NCBI GenBank assembly: GCA_018712435.1
Contig: DVGZ01000029.1
Location: 1 to 64,000 of the forward strand
Reading direction: 5' to 3'
Length of the DNA: 64,000 bases
DNA from: Candidatus Caccousia avicola
GTDB lineage: Bacteria > Bacillota > Clostridia > Oscillospirales > Acutalibacteraceae
Of this stretch, positions 37,347 to 47,132 are shown piece by piece. A program made the translations under genes and the position numbers. Under the pieces are notes generated by a model, which saw nothing but the letters and a program-made list of their open reading frames with translations, was not told the DNA's origin and did not search any database. How positions within the stretch are numbered: position 1 is the stretch's first letter; each line of letters begins with the position of its first letter.

Positions 37347-38705
37347 TTGATCAACTCCCATGATATCCTGGAAACGATCAACATGATCGACAATGAAAAT
37401 CTGGATGTGCGCACCATCACGATGGGCATTTCCCTGCTCGACTGCATTGACAGCGACTGCGACAAGGCATGTGACAAGATCTATGACAAGATCTGCCGCT
37501 ATGCCGGCCGGCTGGTGCAGACCGGCGAGGACATCAGCAAAGAGTACGGAATCCCGATCATCAACAAGCGGATCTCCGTCACCCCGATCGCCATGATCGC
37601 GGGCGCCTGCCCGGGCGCGGACCCGATCCGCTACGCCAAGGCGCTGGACCGCGCCGCGCACACCGTGGGCGTCAACTTCATCGGCGGCTACAGCGCGCTG
37701 GTGCACAAGGGCTTCGGCCCCGGCGACTACGCCCTGATGCGCAGTATCCCGCAGGCCCTTTCCGAGACGGAGCTGGTCTGCTCCTCCGTGAACATCGGCA
37801 CCACGAAATCCGGCATCAACATGGACGCGGTGGACCGCATGGGCCAGATCGTGCTGGAAACGGCGCAGGCCACGGCGGACCGCGACTGCATCGGCGCGGC
37901 CAAGCTGGTGGTATTCTGCAACGCGCCGGAGGATAACCCCTTTATGGCGGGCGCGTTTCACGGCCCCGGCGAGCCGGACTGCGTGATTAACGTCGGCGTT
38001 TCCGGCCCCGGCGTGGTGCGCGCGGCCCTCGCGAAGGCGGGCGACTGCGACATCACGGAGGTCGCGGACATTGTGAAAAAGACGGCCTTCAAAATCACCC
38101 GCATGGGCCAGCTTGTCGCGCAGGAGGCCTCCCGCCGCCTGTATGTACCGTTCGGCATTGTGGACCTCTCCCTCGCGCCCACGCCCGCCGTGGGAGACAG
38201 CGTGGCGCACATTCTGGAGGAAATGGGCCTGGAGCGCTGCGGCGCGCACGGCACCACGGCCTGCCTTGCCCTGCTCAACGACGCGGTGAAAAAGGGCGGC
38301 GTCATGGCTTCCTCCCATGTCGGCGGCCTGTCCGGCGCGTTTATCCCGGTCACGGAGGATGCGGGCATGATCCGCGCCGCGAGCTGCGGAGCGCTCTCAA
38401 TCACCAAGCTGGAGGCCATGACGGCGGTCTGCTCCGTCGGCCTTGACATGATCAACATCCCCGGCGATACGCCCGCGGAAGTCATTTCCGCCATCATCGC
38501 GGACGAGGCGGCCATCGGCATGGTCAACTCCAAAACGACAGCGGTGCGCGTGATTCCCGCCATCGGCAAAAAGGCGGGCGAGGAGCTCAGCTTCGGCGGT
38601 CTGCTCGGCGGCGGTCCCGTCATGGAGGTCAACCGCTGGTCCCCGCTGAAATTCATCCGCCGCGGCGGCCGGATCCCCGCCCCGATGCAGAGCCTCAAAA
38701 ACTGA
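37347..38705 (+). CDS. UPF0210 (PFL-like, DUF711) protein
   Basis: A 452-residue cytosolic protein conserved in anaerobic bacteria and archaea. Family landmarks are [15 protein letters not shown] near the N-terminus, [34 protein letters not shown], and the C-terminal [19 protein letters not shown] and [15 protein letters not shown]. The fold relates to pyruvate formate-lyase/glycyl-radical type barrels in some databases, but there is no C-terminal glycyl-radical signature and no function is established. TTG start at 37347 with AAGGAG upstream. Second gene of an ACT-UPF0210 pair. Confidence 0.92.
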   Translation: MINSHDILETINMIDNENLDVRTITMGISLLDCIDSDCDKACDKIYDKICRYAGRLVQTGEDISKEYGIPIINKRISVTPIAMIAGACPGADPIRYAKALDRAAHTVGVNFIGGYSALVHKGFGPGDYALMRSIPQALSETELVCSSVNIGTTKSGINMDAVDRMGQIVLETAQATADRDCIGAAKLVVFCNAPEDNPFMAGAFHGPGEPDCVINVGVSGPGVVRAALAKAGDCDITEVADIVKKTAFKITRMGQLVAQEASRRLYVPFGIVDLSLAPTPAVGDSVAHILEEMGLERCGAHGTTACLALLNDAVKKGGVMASSHVGGLSGAFIPVTEDAGMIRAASCGALSITKLEAMTAVCSVGLDMINIPGDTPAEVISAIIADEAAIGMVNSKTTAVRVIPAIGKKAGEELSFGGLLGGGPVMEVNRWSPLKFIRRGGRIPAPMQSLKN

Positions 38706-38843
38706 GTAAACGGCTGCGCAAGGGACGTGGAAATCGATCGATTTTTTGTGTTTAATTCTTTTATAGAAAAATAATTTTAAAATTTTGTGTGATATCTCCA
38801 TTTTTGTACAGTGAGTTTTCAACATATTTCATTTTATTCGATA

Positions 38844-38872
38844 TTGCCAAACAAAAAATTGAGGTCTATAAT
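38844..38872 (+). promoter_or_regulatory. Promoter of the V-ATPase operon
   Basis: TTGCCA (38844-38849), 17-bp spacer, TATAAT (38867-38872). The upstream 100 bp are strongly AT-rich against the GC-rich surroundings and could act as an UP element. The first gene starts 57 bp downstream. Confidence 0.85.
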
Positions 38873-38929
38873 AGCCACGAAAAAAATGATTGCTGCTTCC
38901 AGAAAATCCTGTGAGGAGGTGCGTGCAGC

Positions 38930-39241
38930 ATGCAGAATATGGTCAAAGAAATCGTTGATATGGATCGCCGGGCCAGAGAAATCACAGAAGCGGCCCAGCA
39001 GGAAAAAATCAACTCGGAAAAAGAGGTTGCGGCGAAGCGCGAGGAAATCCGGGAGGATTATCTCAAACGGGCCCGCGAGAGAATCGCGCTCAATGAGCCG
39101 AAGGAACGGGAAGCCGCTGAAAATGCCTGGAAGCTTGTACAGGCCAGGCAGAATGAAATTTCCGCGCAGCTTGACGCACAGTACGCTGAAAACGCCGACC
39201 GCTGGGCTCAGGAATTGGCAAAACGGGTTCTTGAGGCATAA
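38930..39241 (+). CDS. V-type ATPase peripheral-stalk subunit (G/H-like coiled coil)
   Basis: A 103-residue, highly charged protein predicted as one long coiled coil: AREITEAAQQEKINSEKEVA onward, with Glu, Arg and Ala heptads. First gene of the V-ATPase operon, 35 nt before subunit C. Small helical proteins at this position pair with subunit E to make the peripheral stalk (NtpF in Enterococcus, AtpH in some annotations). Assigned by position and composition, since coiled coils give weak family signals. GGAGG lies upstream of ATG 38930. Confidence 0.75.
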   Translation: MQNMVKEIVDMDRRAREITEAAQQEKINSEKEVAAKREEIREDYLKRARERIALNEPKEREAAENAWKLVQARQNEISAQLDAQYAENADRWAQELAKRVLEA

Positions 39242-39276
39242 GCGCCCGATATTCCCCCGGAAAGGCGGTATCAGCT

Positions 39277-40329
39277 ATGGTTCCAACTTATTCTTCCAAT
39301 GTGATTCTGGCTAAGGCGCGCGCCATGTACGGACGCCGCCTGACGCGCGCGAACTACCGCGAGCTGCTGGAATGCCGGACGGTGGGCGAGGTTGCCTCCT
39401 ATCTGAAAAATCAGACCTCCTACGGCTCCATTCTCGCCGGAATCAATGAAAGCGACATTCACCGCGGACAGCTGGAAATCCGGCTGCGCCAGAAGCTGTT
39501 TGAGGACAATTCCGCTCTGTGCCGCTATGAGGTCACCATCGGCGAGCATTTCGCCAATTATCTGATTTCGCGCGGCGAGATCGAACAGATCCTTCACAGT
39601 CTCGTTCTTCTGGAAGGCGATGTGCCGGAGGAATACCTGTTCGCGATGCCCGCTTATCTCACGGCGCATACCCACCTGGATCTCACGGCCCTGTCGCACA
39701 TCCGCAGCTACGACGATCTTCTCCTTGCGGTTTCCCACACGCCGTACCGCAAGGCTCTGGAAAGCTTCCGGCCCGCGCCGGGCGTCCCGCTCAACTACAC
39801 GGGAATCGAGAACGCGCTGTACACCTACCTGTACGGCCAGGTGTTCGAGGTGATCCGCAAGTACACGCGGGGCGAGACGGCGGCCCAGCTTCGCCAGATG
39901 TTTGAATCCTACATTGATTTGCAGAATTACCTGCGCATCGCCCGCCTGCGCTTCATCCACAACGAGGGAATCGATGTGGTGCGCAGCGCGCTTCTGCCCT
40001 TCGGGCAGCTTCACGAGCGTCATCTGAACGCTCTGCTGGAAGCGCAGAGTCAGGAGGAGCTTGCCTCCATTATGCGCAAAACTCCCGTCGGAATGCAGTT
40101 CATCAAATCACAGGGCTCCTACGCCTATGTCGAACAGCTGATGAACCGGACGAAATACCGGATCTGCCGCCGGGATATCCGTTTTTCCACGCATCCGAGC
40201 GTTGTGCTCATGAGCTACATCTTCCTGATGGAGATTGAAGTCGGAGACATCATCACCATCGTCGAGGGGATTCGCTACCAGCTCGCGCCGGATGAGATCA
40301 AAAGCATGCTCACTGTGGTTGATTTTTGA
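39277..40329 (+). CDS. ntpC: V-type ATP synthase subunit C
   Basis: A 350-residue subunit (V0D/AC39 family) that caps the membrane rotor ring and links it to the central stalk DF. It opens VPTYSSNVILAKARAMYGRRL; FESYIDLQNYLRIARLRFI in the middle and YRICRRDIRFSTHP toward the end fit the three-domain helical family. No membrane helices. It overlaps the ORF of subunit I at its end, so translation is coupled. Confidence 0.92.
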   Translation: MVPTYSSNVILAKARAMYGRRLTRANYRELLECRTVGEVASYLKNQTSYGSILAGINESDIHRGQLEIRLRQKLFEDNSALCRYEVTIGEHFANYLISRGEIEQILHSLVLLEGDVPEEYLFAMPAYLTAHTHLDLTALSHIRSYDDLLLAVSHTPYRKALESFRPAPGVPLNYTGIENALYTYLYGQVFEVIRKYTRGETAAQLRQMFESYIDLQNYLRIARLRFIHNEGIDVVRSALLPFGQLHERHLNALLEAQSQEELASIMRKTPVGMQFIKSQGSYAYVEQLMNRTKYRICRRDIRFSTHPSVVLMSYIFLMEIEVGDIITIVEGIRYQLAPDEIKSMLTVVDF

Positions 40330-40343
40330 AGGGAGGTGTTTGT

Positions 40344-42290
40344 TTGGCCGTCCTCAAAATTAAGGTTGTGAGTATGATCGGGCGGATGACGGAGCTCGAC
40401 AGCGTGACCGCCGTGTGCGGACGATCCGCGTGCTTCCATCCCGACAACTCGCTTTCCTTTTACTCAGACACCGCGAAATTCTCCCCCATTACGGAGGAAA
40501 ACCCCTATGCGGAACCCTTACAGCGTCTCTGCGACGCGTTCAACGGCTCCCGCATACGGCTGGAGCTGCTGCCGAACGAAGCGCTGGACAACGTCAGCTA
40601 CGACCGGGATGAGCTTGAGGAATATGTTTCTTCCCTGGCTGAACAATTCCAGCATTTGCAAGAGGAGCGAAACGACGCGCAGGCCCGGATTCAGTCCTGT
40701 ACACGGGAGATGGAGGAAGCCAGCCACTTTACGGGGCTGGATCTCGACTTGGATTCCATCCGGGAATGCCGCTATATTAAGGTACGGTTTGGCCGCCTGC
40801 CAAAGGACAGCTATGAAAAGCTGAACCATTACCACCAGAACCCTTATGTGATTTTCTTCCCCTGCACCTCGGACGACATTCAATACTGGGGCGTCTATTT
40901 CTCCCCGATTGAGATGGTCAGCGAGGTGGACCGGATTTTCTCGAGTCTCTACTTTGAGCGCGTGCGGCTGGCCGAACTGCACAGCACGCCGGAGCACGTT
41001 GTGGAGGCGCTGCGCGAGGAGCGCGCGAAGGAAATCGGGCGGATTAAGGCTGTGGATGCGAAGATTCACGCACTGTGGCAAAAAGAGCGCAAAGAAGCGC
41101 AGAAGGTCTATTCCTACCTCAACCAACAGTCTGTTTATTTCTCCATCCGCCACTACGCGGCACGGTATCACGATAACTTCATCCTCACCGGCTGGATTCC
41201 CGCCGAAAAAGAGGAAAGCTTCTGCCGGGAGCTGGACAAGCTGACCAGCGTCGACTACACGCTGGATAAAGCGGAAAACGAGCTGGAGCATTCTCCGCCC
41301 GTACAGCTCAAAAACAAGAAGCTGATCCGGCCCTTCGAATTCTTCGTGGACATGTTCGGTCTGCCGCAGTACGACGAGCTGGATCCCACGCCGTTTGTCG
41401 CCATCACCTATGTGCTGCTCTTCGGCATCATGTTCGGAGACGTCGGCCAGGGCCTGTGCGTGTCGCTTGTGGGCGCGCTGATGTGGCGATTCAAGCGCAT
41501 GGCGCTCGGCAAAGCCCTGATTCCCTGCGGCTTCTCTTCCGCCTTCTTCGGGCTGGTCTACGGCTCCGTTTTCGGTTACGAGCATGTGCTCGATCCCATG
41601 TACAAGGCTTTGTTCGGCCTTTCGGAAAAGCCGGTGGAGGTCATGGAGTCGGATACAACCATCATGATCATTCTTGCCGCCGTGTGCATCGGCATTGTAT
41701 TGGTTCTGACAGCGATCGCCATCAATATTATCTGTTCTCTGCGGCGCAAGCGGTATGAGAGCGCGCTGTTCGGGCCGAACGGGATCGCGGGCTTTATCTT
41801 TTACGGCAGCCTGGTCGTCGGCTTCGGCGGACAGCTTGCCTTCGGCTGGCAGATTGTCACGCCGGTCTATGTGGCCCTGCTGATTATCCTTCCACTGCTC
41901 GTTATTATGTTTGCCGGAGTCCTCGGCGGCCTGGTGGAGCACCGGCCCGACTGGAAGCCGGAAAGCTGGGGCGGATATATCACCGAAAATTTCTTTGAGC
42001 TGTTTGAAGTCCTGCTCGGCTACGCGAGCAACACCATTTCGTTCCTGCGCGTCGGCGCGTTCGTGCTGGTTCACGCCGGTATGATGACGATGGTGTTCAC
42101 GCTGGCGGACATGTCGGGTGGAATCGGCTACCTGCTGATCGTCGTCCTCGGCAACATCGTGGTGATGGGCATGGAGGGACTGCTGGTCGGCATCCAGGTG
42201 ATGCGTCTCGAATTCTACGAGATGTTCAGCCGCTTCTTTGAGGGCGGCGGCCGTCCGTTCCGTCCGATTGTCGTTGGACAAAAGCGTTGA
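40344..42290 (+). CDS. ntpI: V-type ATP synthase subunit I (a subunit, 116 kDa family)
   Basis: A 648-residue stator membrane subunit. The N-terminal half (about 1-330) is a soluble coiled-coil arm that meets the peripheral stalks; the C-terminal half has seven to eight membrane helices and supplies the ion half-channels. The conserved EFFVDMFGLPQYDELDPTPF and GIMFGDVGQG mark the membrane entry. The essential arginine is probably the one in NTISFLRVGAFVLVHAGM (near residue 572). Start TTG 40344 has GGGAGG seven bases upstream. Unlike the other genes in the operon it is followed by a 100-bp gap with a long hairpin. Confidence 0.94.
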   Translation: MAVLKIKVVSMIGRMTELDSVTAVCGRSACFHPDNSLSFYSDTAKFSPITEENPYAEPLQRLCDAFNGSRIRLELLPNEALDNVSYDRDELEEYVSSLAEQFQHLQEERNDAQARIQSCTREMEEASHFTGLDLDLDSIRECRYIKVRFGRLPKDSYEKLNHYHQNPYVIFFPCTSDDIQYWGVYFSPIEMVSEVDRIFSSLYFERVRLAELHSTPEHVVEALREERAKEIGRIKAVDAKIHALWQKERKEAQKVYSYLNQQSVYFSIRHYAARYHDNFILTGWIPAEKEESFCRELDKLTSVDYTLDKAENELEHSPPVQLKNKKLIRPFEFFVDMFGLPQYDELDPTPFVAITYVLLFGIMFGDVGQGLCVSLVGALMWRFKRMALGKALIPCGFSSAFFGLVYGSVFGYEHVLDPMYKALFGLSEKPVEVMESDTTIMIILAAVCIGIVLVLTAIAINIICSLRRKRYESALFGPNGIAGFIFYGSLVVGFGGQLAFGWQIVTPVYVALLIILPLLVIMFAGVLGGLVEHRPDWKPESWGGYITENFFELFEVLLGYASNTISFLRVGAFVLVHAGMMTMVFTLADMSGGIGYLLIVVLGNIVVMGMEGLLVGIQVMRLEFYEMFSRFFEGGGRPFRPIVVGQKR

Positions 42291-42293
42291 GCT

Positions 42294-42327
42294 GCTTTTT
42301 GGGAAAAGGGCCCTTTCCTCAAAAAGC
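42294..42327 (+). other. Intercistronic hairpin between ntpI and ntpK
   Basis: GCTTTTTG-GGAAA-GGG pairs with CCC-TTTCC-CAAAAAGC, an interrupted stem of about 15 bp directly after the ntpI stop. There is no U-run at its 3' side, so it is unlikely to be a full terminator. Possible roles are RNA processing or protection of the downstream ntpK message, whose product is needed in many copies. Confidence 0.55.
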
Positions 42328-42390
42328 TCCCCATATACCGGCGGCGCTTTGCCGCCATCCACTATACTGCATTGTTTGGAGGTATCACAC

Positions 42391-42843
42391 ATGACTGCTC
42401 TGTTTCTTGCCATTCCGACCGTATTTTTGATTGCTTCCGCCGTTCTGGCGGTTCGTTCCGTCCGCCGCGGCGCTAAGAAAAGCCGCGCCTTCGCGCTCCA
42501 GCTGCTGAGCTTCCTGGCTGTGTGCGCTCTCTCCTTCGCCCTGCCTGTCGCGAGTTCCTTCGCGGCGGGCGACGTGGAGCCCACCGCCACCGCTGCCGAG
42601 ACGCAGGAAACTGCGGCTGAGACCGGCGCTGTGAACGGCCTGGGTCTTGTCGCTGCTGCTCTGGCTGTCGGTATCGCCGGCGTCGGCGGCGGTATCGCCG
42701 TTGCTTCCGCCGCTCCCGCCGCTATCGGTGCGACGAGCGAGGATCCGAAGGCCTTCGGTAAAGCGATGATTTTCGTGGCTCTTGGCGAAGGTATCGCCCT
42801 GTACGGCCTGCTGATCGCTATCCTGATTTGGATGAAGTGCTGA
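42391..42843 (+). CDS. ntpK: V-type ATP synthase subunit K (c-ring proteolipid)
   Basis: A 150-residue rotor-ring proteolipid. Helices lie near residues 3-22, 32-58, 82-108 and 118-147. The second pair is the canonical hairpin: GIAGVGGGIAVASAAPAAIGA, a polar loop TSEDPKAFGK, and the ion-binding Glu133 in LGEGIALYGL. The first pair has no carboxylate or GxGxG pattern and is followed by an acidic loop (GDVEPTATAAETQETAAE), so only one ion site per subunit is expected. ATG 42391 has GGAGG upstream. The neighbourhood of Glu133 lacks the Gln and Thr ligands known from Na+ rings, which favours protons. Confidence 0.92.
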   Translation: MTALFLAIPTVFLIASAVLAVRSVRRGAKKSRAFALQLLSFLAVCALSFALPVASSFAAGDVEPTATAAETQETAAETGAVNGLGLVAAALAVGIAGVGGGIAVASAAPAAIGATSEDPKAFGKAMIFVALGEGIALYGLLIAILIWMKC

Positions 42844-42899
42844 GCCTGCGTCTCAGCTTGAAGCCAATCTTAATTATTTACAGGAAAGCAGGTGCGCCG

Positions 42900-43208
42900 A
42901 TGCGATTTTACCTCATCAGCGATAACGTGGACACCCAGGTCGGCATGCGCCTTGCCGGGATCGAAGGGGTTGTGGTGCATGAGCGCGAGGAAGTTGAACA
43001 CGCGCTTCGCAGCGCCATGGCGATGGAGGATGTGGCTGTGGTGCTGATCACGGAAACTCTCCTCCAGCTGTGCCCCGATCTGGTTTACGACTTGAAGCTG
43101 AACCAGAAGCGCCCCCTTATCGTGGAGATCCCGGATCGCCACGGCAACGGGCGCACCAAGGACTCCATTACCCGCTATGTGCGAGAGGCAATCGGAGTAA
43201 AAATTTAA
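42900..43208 (+). CDS. ntpG: V-type ATP synthase subunit F
   Basis: A 102-residue central-stalk subunit that joins subunit D and connects it to the C cap (called NtpG in Enterococcus, AtpF elsewhere). The Rossmann-like fold starts MRFYLISDNVDTQVGMRLAG, with DVAVVLITETLLQL in the middle and PLIVEIPDRHG before the C-terminal helix. ATG 42900 has GCAGGTG just upstream; the longer frame from 42828 overlaps ntpK and is a chance extension. Position K-F-E is typical of Firmicute operons. Confidence 0.9.
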   Translation: MRFYLISDNVDTQVGMRLAGIEGVVVHEREEVEHALRSAMAMEDVAVVLITETLLQLCPDLVYDLKLNQKRPLIVEIPDRHGNGRTKDSITRYVREAIGVKI

Positions 43209-43247
43209 GTAGCCGCCGCGCACGGCGGAGACGGGAGGGTTTCCCAC

Positions 43248-43865
43248 ATGGCCAATGAAGAAAAACTCGCCAAGTTCCACCAGGCGATCAACCATTACGC
43301 GCTTGAACAGCGCCAGAAGATCGAGGAGGAAGTGGCGGATTTCAAAAAGAAAGAGCTGCAGGAGGCGGAGGACGAGGTTCTCGTCGAGTCCTACCACCTG
43401 ATCCAGAAGGAAATGGCCGACATGCGCGGCCGGATTTCCAGAGAAATGGCTCAGCGGGAGATGGCCGGACGGCGCGCGCTTCTGGAACAGCGCAGCCGCA
43501 TCACGCAGGAGGTTTTCAACAAAGCCTCCGCCATTCTCAGCGAGGAAACAAAGAGCGAGCACTATCCCAAGCTGCTCGAGCGTTTCGCGGATCAGGCGCG
43601 CAAAGCGTTTGACAGCCGCGCGGCCGGAGCCAAGCTGCCGGAGGACATTGTGTTCTTTCTGCGCGCCGCGGACAAATCGTTCGAGCCTGTAATCCAGAAG
43701 GCCTTCGGCGCACCGTGCCGCTTCTGCGAGGATGATTCCATCCTGCTCGGCGGACTGCGCGCGGAGAGCGCCGCGCTGCATCTGGAGCTTGACTCCACGC
43801 TTGACGCCCTGCTGGAAAACCAGCGGGAATGGTTTGAAGAGATCTCCCATCTCTCGGTGGGCTGA
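43248..43865 (+). CDS. ntpE: V-type ATP synthase subunit E
   Basis: A 205-residue peripheral-stalk subunit. The N-terminal half is a charged helix (HQAINHYALEQRQKIEEEVA onward, to about 100) that coils with the G-type subunit. The C-terminal globular part (about 105-205) includes CEDDSILLGGLRAES and contacts the top of subunit B. A 91-bp gap with a GC-rich hairpin separates it from ntpA. Confidence 0.88.
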   Translation: MANEEKLAKFHQAINHYALEQRQKIEEEVADFKKKELQEAEDEVLVESYHLIQKEMADMRGRISREMAQREMAGRRALLEQRSRITQEVFNKASAILSEETKSEHYPKLLERFADQARKAFDSRAAGAKLPEDIVFFLRAADKSFEPVIQKAFGAPCRFCEDDSILLGGLRAESAALHLELDSTLDALLENQREWFEEISHLSVG

Positions 43866-43956
43866 GCCCGCCGGCAAGTCCGGAGGGGATTGAGGCTTCC
43901 CCGCCGCGCCCGGGACGGTTCCCGGGAAGTCCTTTCAGGAAGGCGATGATATCCGA

Positions 43957-45717
43957 ATGAACGATATGAACGTAATTTACGGGATTAACGGCCCTGTCGT
44001 TACCGTAAAGGAGTCCCACAGCTTTTCCATGATGGAAATGGTCTATGTGGGAAATGAGCGCCTGGTGGGCGAGGTCATCGGCATCACAAGCGAGCTGACC
44101 ACCATCCAGGTGTACGAGGAAACGACGGGTCTGCGCCCCGGCGAGCCCGTGGTCGGAACCGGAAGCCCCATGAACGTCACGCTGGGCCCCGGCATTCTGG
44201 ACAATATTTTTGACGGTATCGAGCGTCCGCTCAAAGCGATTGAGGAGCAGAGCGGCGCGTTTATCTCGCGCGGCAGCAGCGTCTCCGCTCTGAACGAGGA
44301 GCGCGAATGGGACGTAACACTTCGCGTGAAAAAAGGCGACGAGGTCAAGGGCGGCGACATTTACGCCGTCTGCCCGGAGACTCCCATCATCGAGCACCGC
44401 TGCATGGTTCCCCCGCTTCTGAGCGGTGTGATTGAGTCCGTCCAGCCGGACGGCAAATACAAGGTCAACGACACGGTGGCGGTTCTGCGCGACAAAAAGG
44501 GCGCGCTCCATGAGCTGACGCTGTGCCAGCACTGGCCGATCCGTACCCCCCGCCCGGTGGAACAGCGTTTGCAGACGACGCTGCCGCTCATCACCGGACA
44601 GCGCGTCATCGACACCCTCTTCCCCATCGCCAAGGGCGGCACGGCCGCTATCCCCGGCGGTTTCGGAACGGGCAAGACCATGACGCAGCACCAGCTCGCC
44701 AAATGGTGCGACGCCGATATCATTATTTATGTCGGCTGCGGCGAGCGCGGCAACGAGATGAGCCAGGTGCTTGACGAGTTCTCCGAACTGATTGACCCGA
44801 AATCCGGCCGTCCGATGACGGACCGCACCGTTTTGATTGCCAACACCAGCAACATGCCCGTGGCCGCCCGTGAAGCGTCCATCTACACAGGCATCACTCT
44901 GGCGGAATACTACCGCGACATGGGCTACCATGTGGCCATCATGGCGGACTCCACGTCCCGCTGGGCGGAGGCTCTGCGTGAGATCTCCGGCCGTCTGGAA
45001 GAGATGCCCGCCGAGGAGGGCTTCCCGGCTTACCTGCCGAGCCGCCTTTCCGAGTTCTACGAGCGCGCCGGTATGAGCGTCAACCTCAACGGCTCCGACG
45101 GCTCCGTCACCATCATCGGCGCTGTGTCTCCGCAGGGCTCCGACTTCTCCGAGCCTGTCACGCAGAACACAAAGCGCTTTACCCGCTGTTTCTGGGCGCT
45201 GGATAAGGCGCTGGCCTACGCCCGCCATTATCCCGCCATCAACTGGACCCAGAGCTACAGCGAATATTTCCTGGACCTGGATCCGTGGTACACCGAAAAC
45301 CTCGGAGAGGATTTCATCAAATATCGCCGCCGCATCAACCAACTGCTTCAGGAAGAAAACCAGCTGATGGAGATCGTCAAGCTGATTGGCTCCGATGTTC
45401 TGCCGGACGATCAGAAGCTCGTCATAGAGACGGCCCGCGTGATCCGCGTCGGCTTCCTCCAGCAGAACGCTTTCCACAAGGACGACACCTTCGTCCCCAT
45501 GGAAAAGCAGAAGCAGATGATGCGCGTCATCCTTCATCTGTACCGCAAGGCCCGGCAGCTTGTCTCCGCCAGCGTCCCGATCTCGAACATTCTCGAGACG
45601 GGTCTGTTTGACAAGCTGGTCAAGATGAAGTACGACATCCCCAACGACCGGCTGGATCTCTTCGATGAATATGTCGCGGAGATTGACAAGCTGCTGGCCG
45701 AACTGGTGGCGTCGTGA
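43957..45717 (+). CDS. ntpA: V-type ATP synthase catalytic subunit A
   Basis: A 586-residue nucleotide-binding catalytic subunit of the V1 head. The P-loop GGFGTGKT is at residues 234-241, after the non-homologous insertion that distinguishes A from F-type beta (about 110-190). ERGNEMSQVL carries the catalytic Glu, and MADSTSRWAEALREISGRL is the conserved Walker B-adjacent block. Full length. Together with NtpB it makes the A3B3 hexamer. The start has AGGAAGG ribosome binding sequence upstream. Confidence 0.98.
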   Translation: MNDMNVIYGINGPVVTVKESHSFSMMEMVYVGNERLVGEVIGITSELTTIQVYEETTGLRPGEPVVGTGSPMNVTLGPGILDNIFDGIERPLKAIEEQSGAFISRGSSVSALNEEREWDVTLRVKKGDEVKGGDIYAVCPETPIIEHRCMVPPLLSGVIESVQPDGKYKVNDTVAVLRDKKGALHELTLCQHWPIRTPRPVEQRLQTTLPLITGQRVIDTLFPIAKGGTAAIPGGFGTGKTMTQHQLAKWCDADIIIYVGCGERGNEMSQVLDEFSELIDPKSGRPMTDRTVLIANTSNMPVAAREASIYTGITLAEYYRDMGYHVAIMADSTSRWAEALREISGRLEEMPAEEGFPAYLPSRLSEFYERAGMSVNLNGSDGSVTIIGAVSPQGSDFSEPVTQNTKRFTRCFWALDKALAYARHYPAINWTQSYSEYFLDLDPWYTENLGEDFIKYRRRINQLLQEENQLMEIVKLIGSDVLPDDQKLVIETARVIRVGFLQQNAFHKDDTFVPMEKQKQMMRVILHLYRKARQLVSASVPISNILETGLFDKLVKMKYDIPNDRLDLFDEYVAEIDKLLAELVAS

Positions 45718-45740
45718 CGCGGCAAGGAGGCGATTGAACA

Positions 45741-47129
45741 ATGCTGATCGATTATTTGGGCGTGCGCGAGATCAACGGCTCGCTGATCGTTCTGGACGAC
45801 GTGGAGGGCGCATCCTTTGAGGAGGTTGTGGACATCCGTCTGGAGGACGGAACCCTGCGCCAGGGCCGTGTGGTCCAGATGGAGGGCAGCCGCGTGGTCA
45901 TTCAGGTGTTCGAGGGCACGCGTGGAATCTCGCTGGACAACACGCGCACCCGCCTGAAAGGCCACCCGATGGAGCTGGCCCTCTCCCCCGAGCTTCTCGG
46001 GCGTGTGTTTGACGGCGCGGGACGGCCGATCGACGGTCTGGGCGATATTTACCCCGTGGCGCGCGCCAACATCAACGGGACTCCGATCAACCCGGTTTCC
46101 CGTGTCTATCCGAAAAACTATATCAATACCGGTATTTCGACCATCGACACGCTGATGACGCTGATTCGCGGCCAGAAGCTTCCCATCTTCTCCGGCTCCG
46201 GCATGAAGCACAACGAGCTGGCCGTGCAGATCGCGCGTCAGGCCCGCATCAGCGATGAGGGCGAGGAAAAATTCTGCATCGTGTTCGCCGCCATGGGCGC
46301 AAAGAACGACGTAGCCGAATATTTCCGCCGTTCGTTCGACGAGTCCGGCGTTCTGCAAAAGGTTGTCATGTTCCTCAACCTCTCGAACGACCCGATCATC
46401 GAGCGTATCCTGACCCCCCGCTGCGCGCTGACCGCCGCCGAATATCTGGCCTTTGAGCAGGGGATGCATGTGCTGGTCATCATGACGGACATGACCTCCT
46501 ACGCCGAGGCTCTGCGTGAATTCAGCTCCAGTAAGGGCGAGATCCCCGGCAGAAAGGGATTCCCCGGATACCTCTATTCCGACCTGGCTTCCCTGTATGA
46601 GCGCGCCGGCATGGTGCGCGGCAAGAGCGGTTCGGTGACGCAGATCCCGATCCTGACGATGCCGAACGACGACGTGACGCACCCGGTGCCCGATCTGACG
46701 GGCTACATCACCGAGGGCCAGATCGTGCTGGACCGCACGCTGGACAATTCCGGCGTCTATCCGCCCGTCTCGATCCTGCCGTCCCTGTCCCGTCTGATGA
46801 AGGACGGCATCGGCGAGGGCTACACCCGCGCCGACCACTCCGCCCTCTCCAACCAGCTCTTTGCTTCCTACGCGAAGGTGATGGACGCCCGTTCGCTGGC
46901 TTCCGTTATCGGCGAGGAGGAGCTTTCCCCCACGGATAAGAAATACATTGAGTTCGGCAAGCTCTTTGAGCAGCATTTTGTCAGCCAGGGAGCCAACGAA
47001 AACCGCTCCATCGGAGAAAGTCTGGATCTCGGCTGGCAGCTGCTCTCCACGCTGCCGCGCGAGGAGCTGGATCGTGTGGACGACAAGATGCTCGATCAGT
47101 ATTACCATCCGGAACAGAAGGAGGCGTAA
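45741..47129 (+). CDS. ntpB: V-type ATP synthase subunit B
   Basis: A 462-residue non-catalytic subunit of the V1 hexamer. It lacks a standard P-loop, having [18 protein letters not shown] at that position, as expected for [21 protein letters not shown] and [19 protein letters not shown] are diagnostic. The C-terminal helical bundle ends at the stop codon, three bases before ntpD starts. Full length. Confidence 0.98.
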   Translation: MLIDYLGVREINGSLIVLDDVEGASFEEVVDIRLEDGTLRQGRVVQMEGSRVVIQVFEGTRGISLDNTRTRLKGHPMELALSPELLGRVFDGAGRPIDGLGDIYPVARANINGTPINPVSRVYPKNYINTGISTIDTLMTLIRGQKLPIFSGSGMKHNELAVQIARQARISDEGEEKFCIVFAAMGAKNDVAEYFRRSFDESGVLQKVVMFLNLSNDPIIERILTPRCALTAAEYLAFEQGMHVLVIMTDMTSYAEALREFSSSKGEIPGRKGFPGYLYSDLASLYERAGMVRGKSGSVTQIPILTMPNDDVTHPVPDLTGYITEGQIVLDRTLDNSGVYPPVSILPSLSRLMKDGIGEGYTRADHSALSNQLFASYAKVMDARSLASVIGEEELSPTDKKYIEFGKLFEQHFVSQGANENRSIGESLDLGWQLLSTLPREELDRVDDKMLDQYYHPEQKEA

Positions 47130-47132
47130 GCC

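Noticed and set aside
40518-42590. 690-codon open frame on the minus strand
   Set aside because: Antisense to ntpI and part of ntpK; no start signals or motifs.
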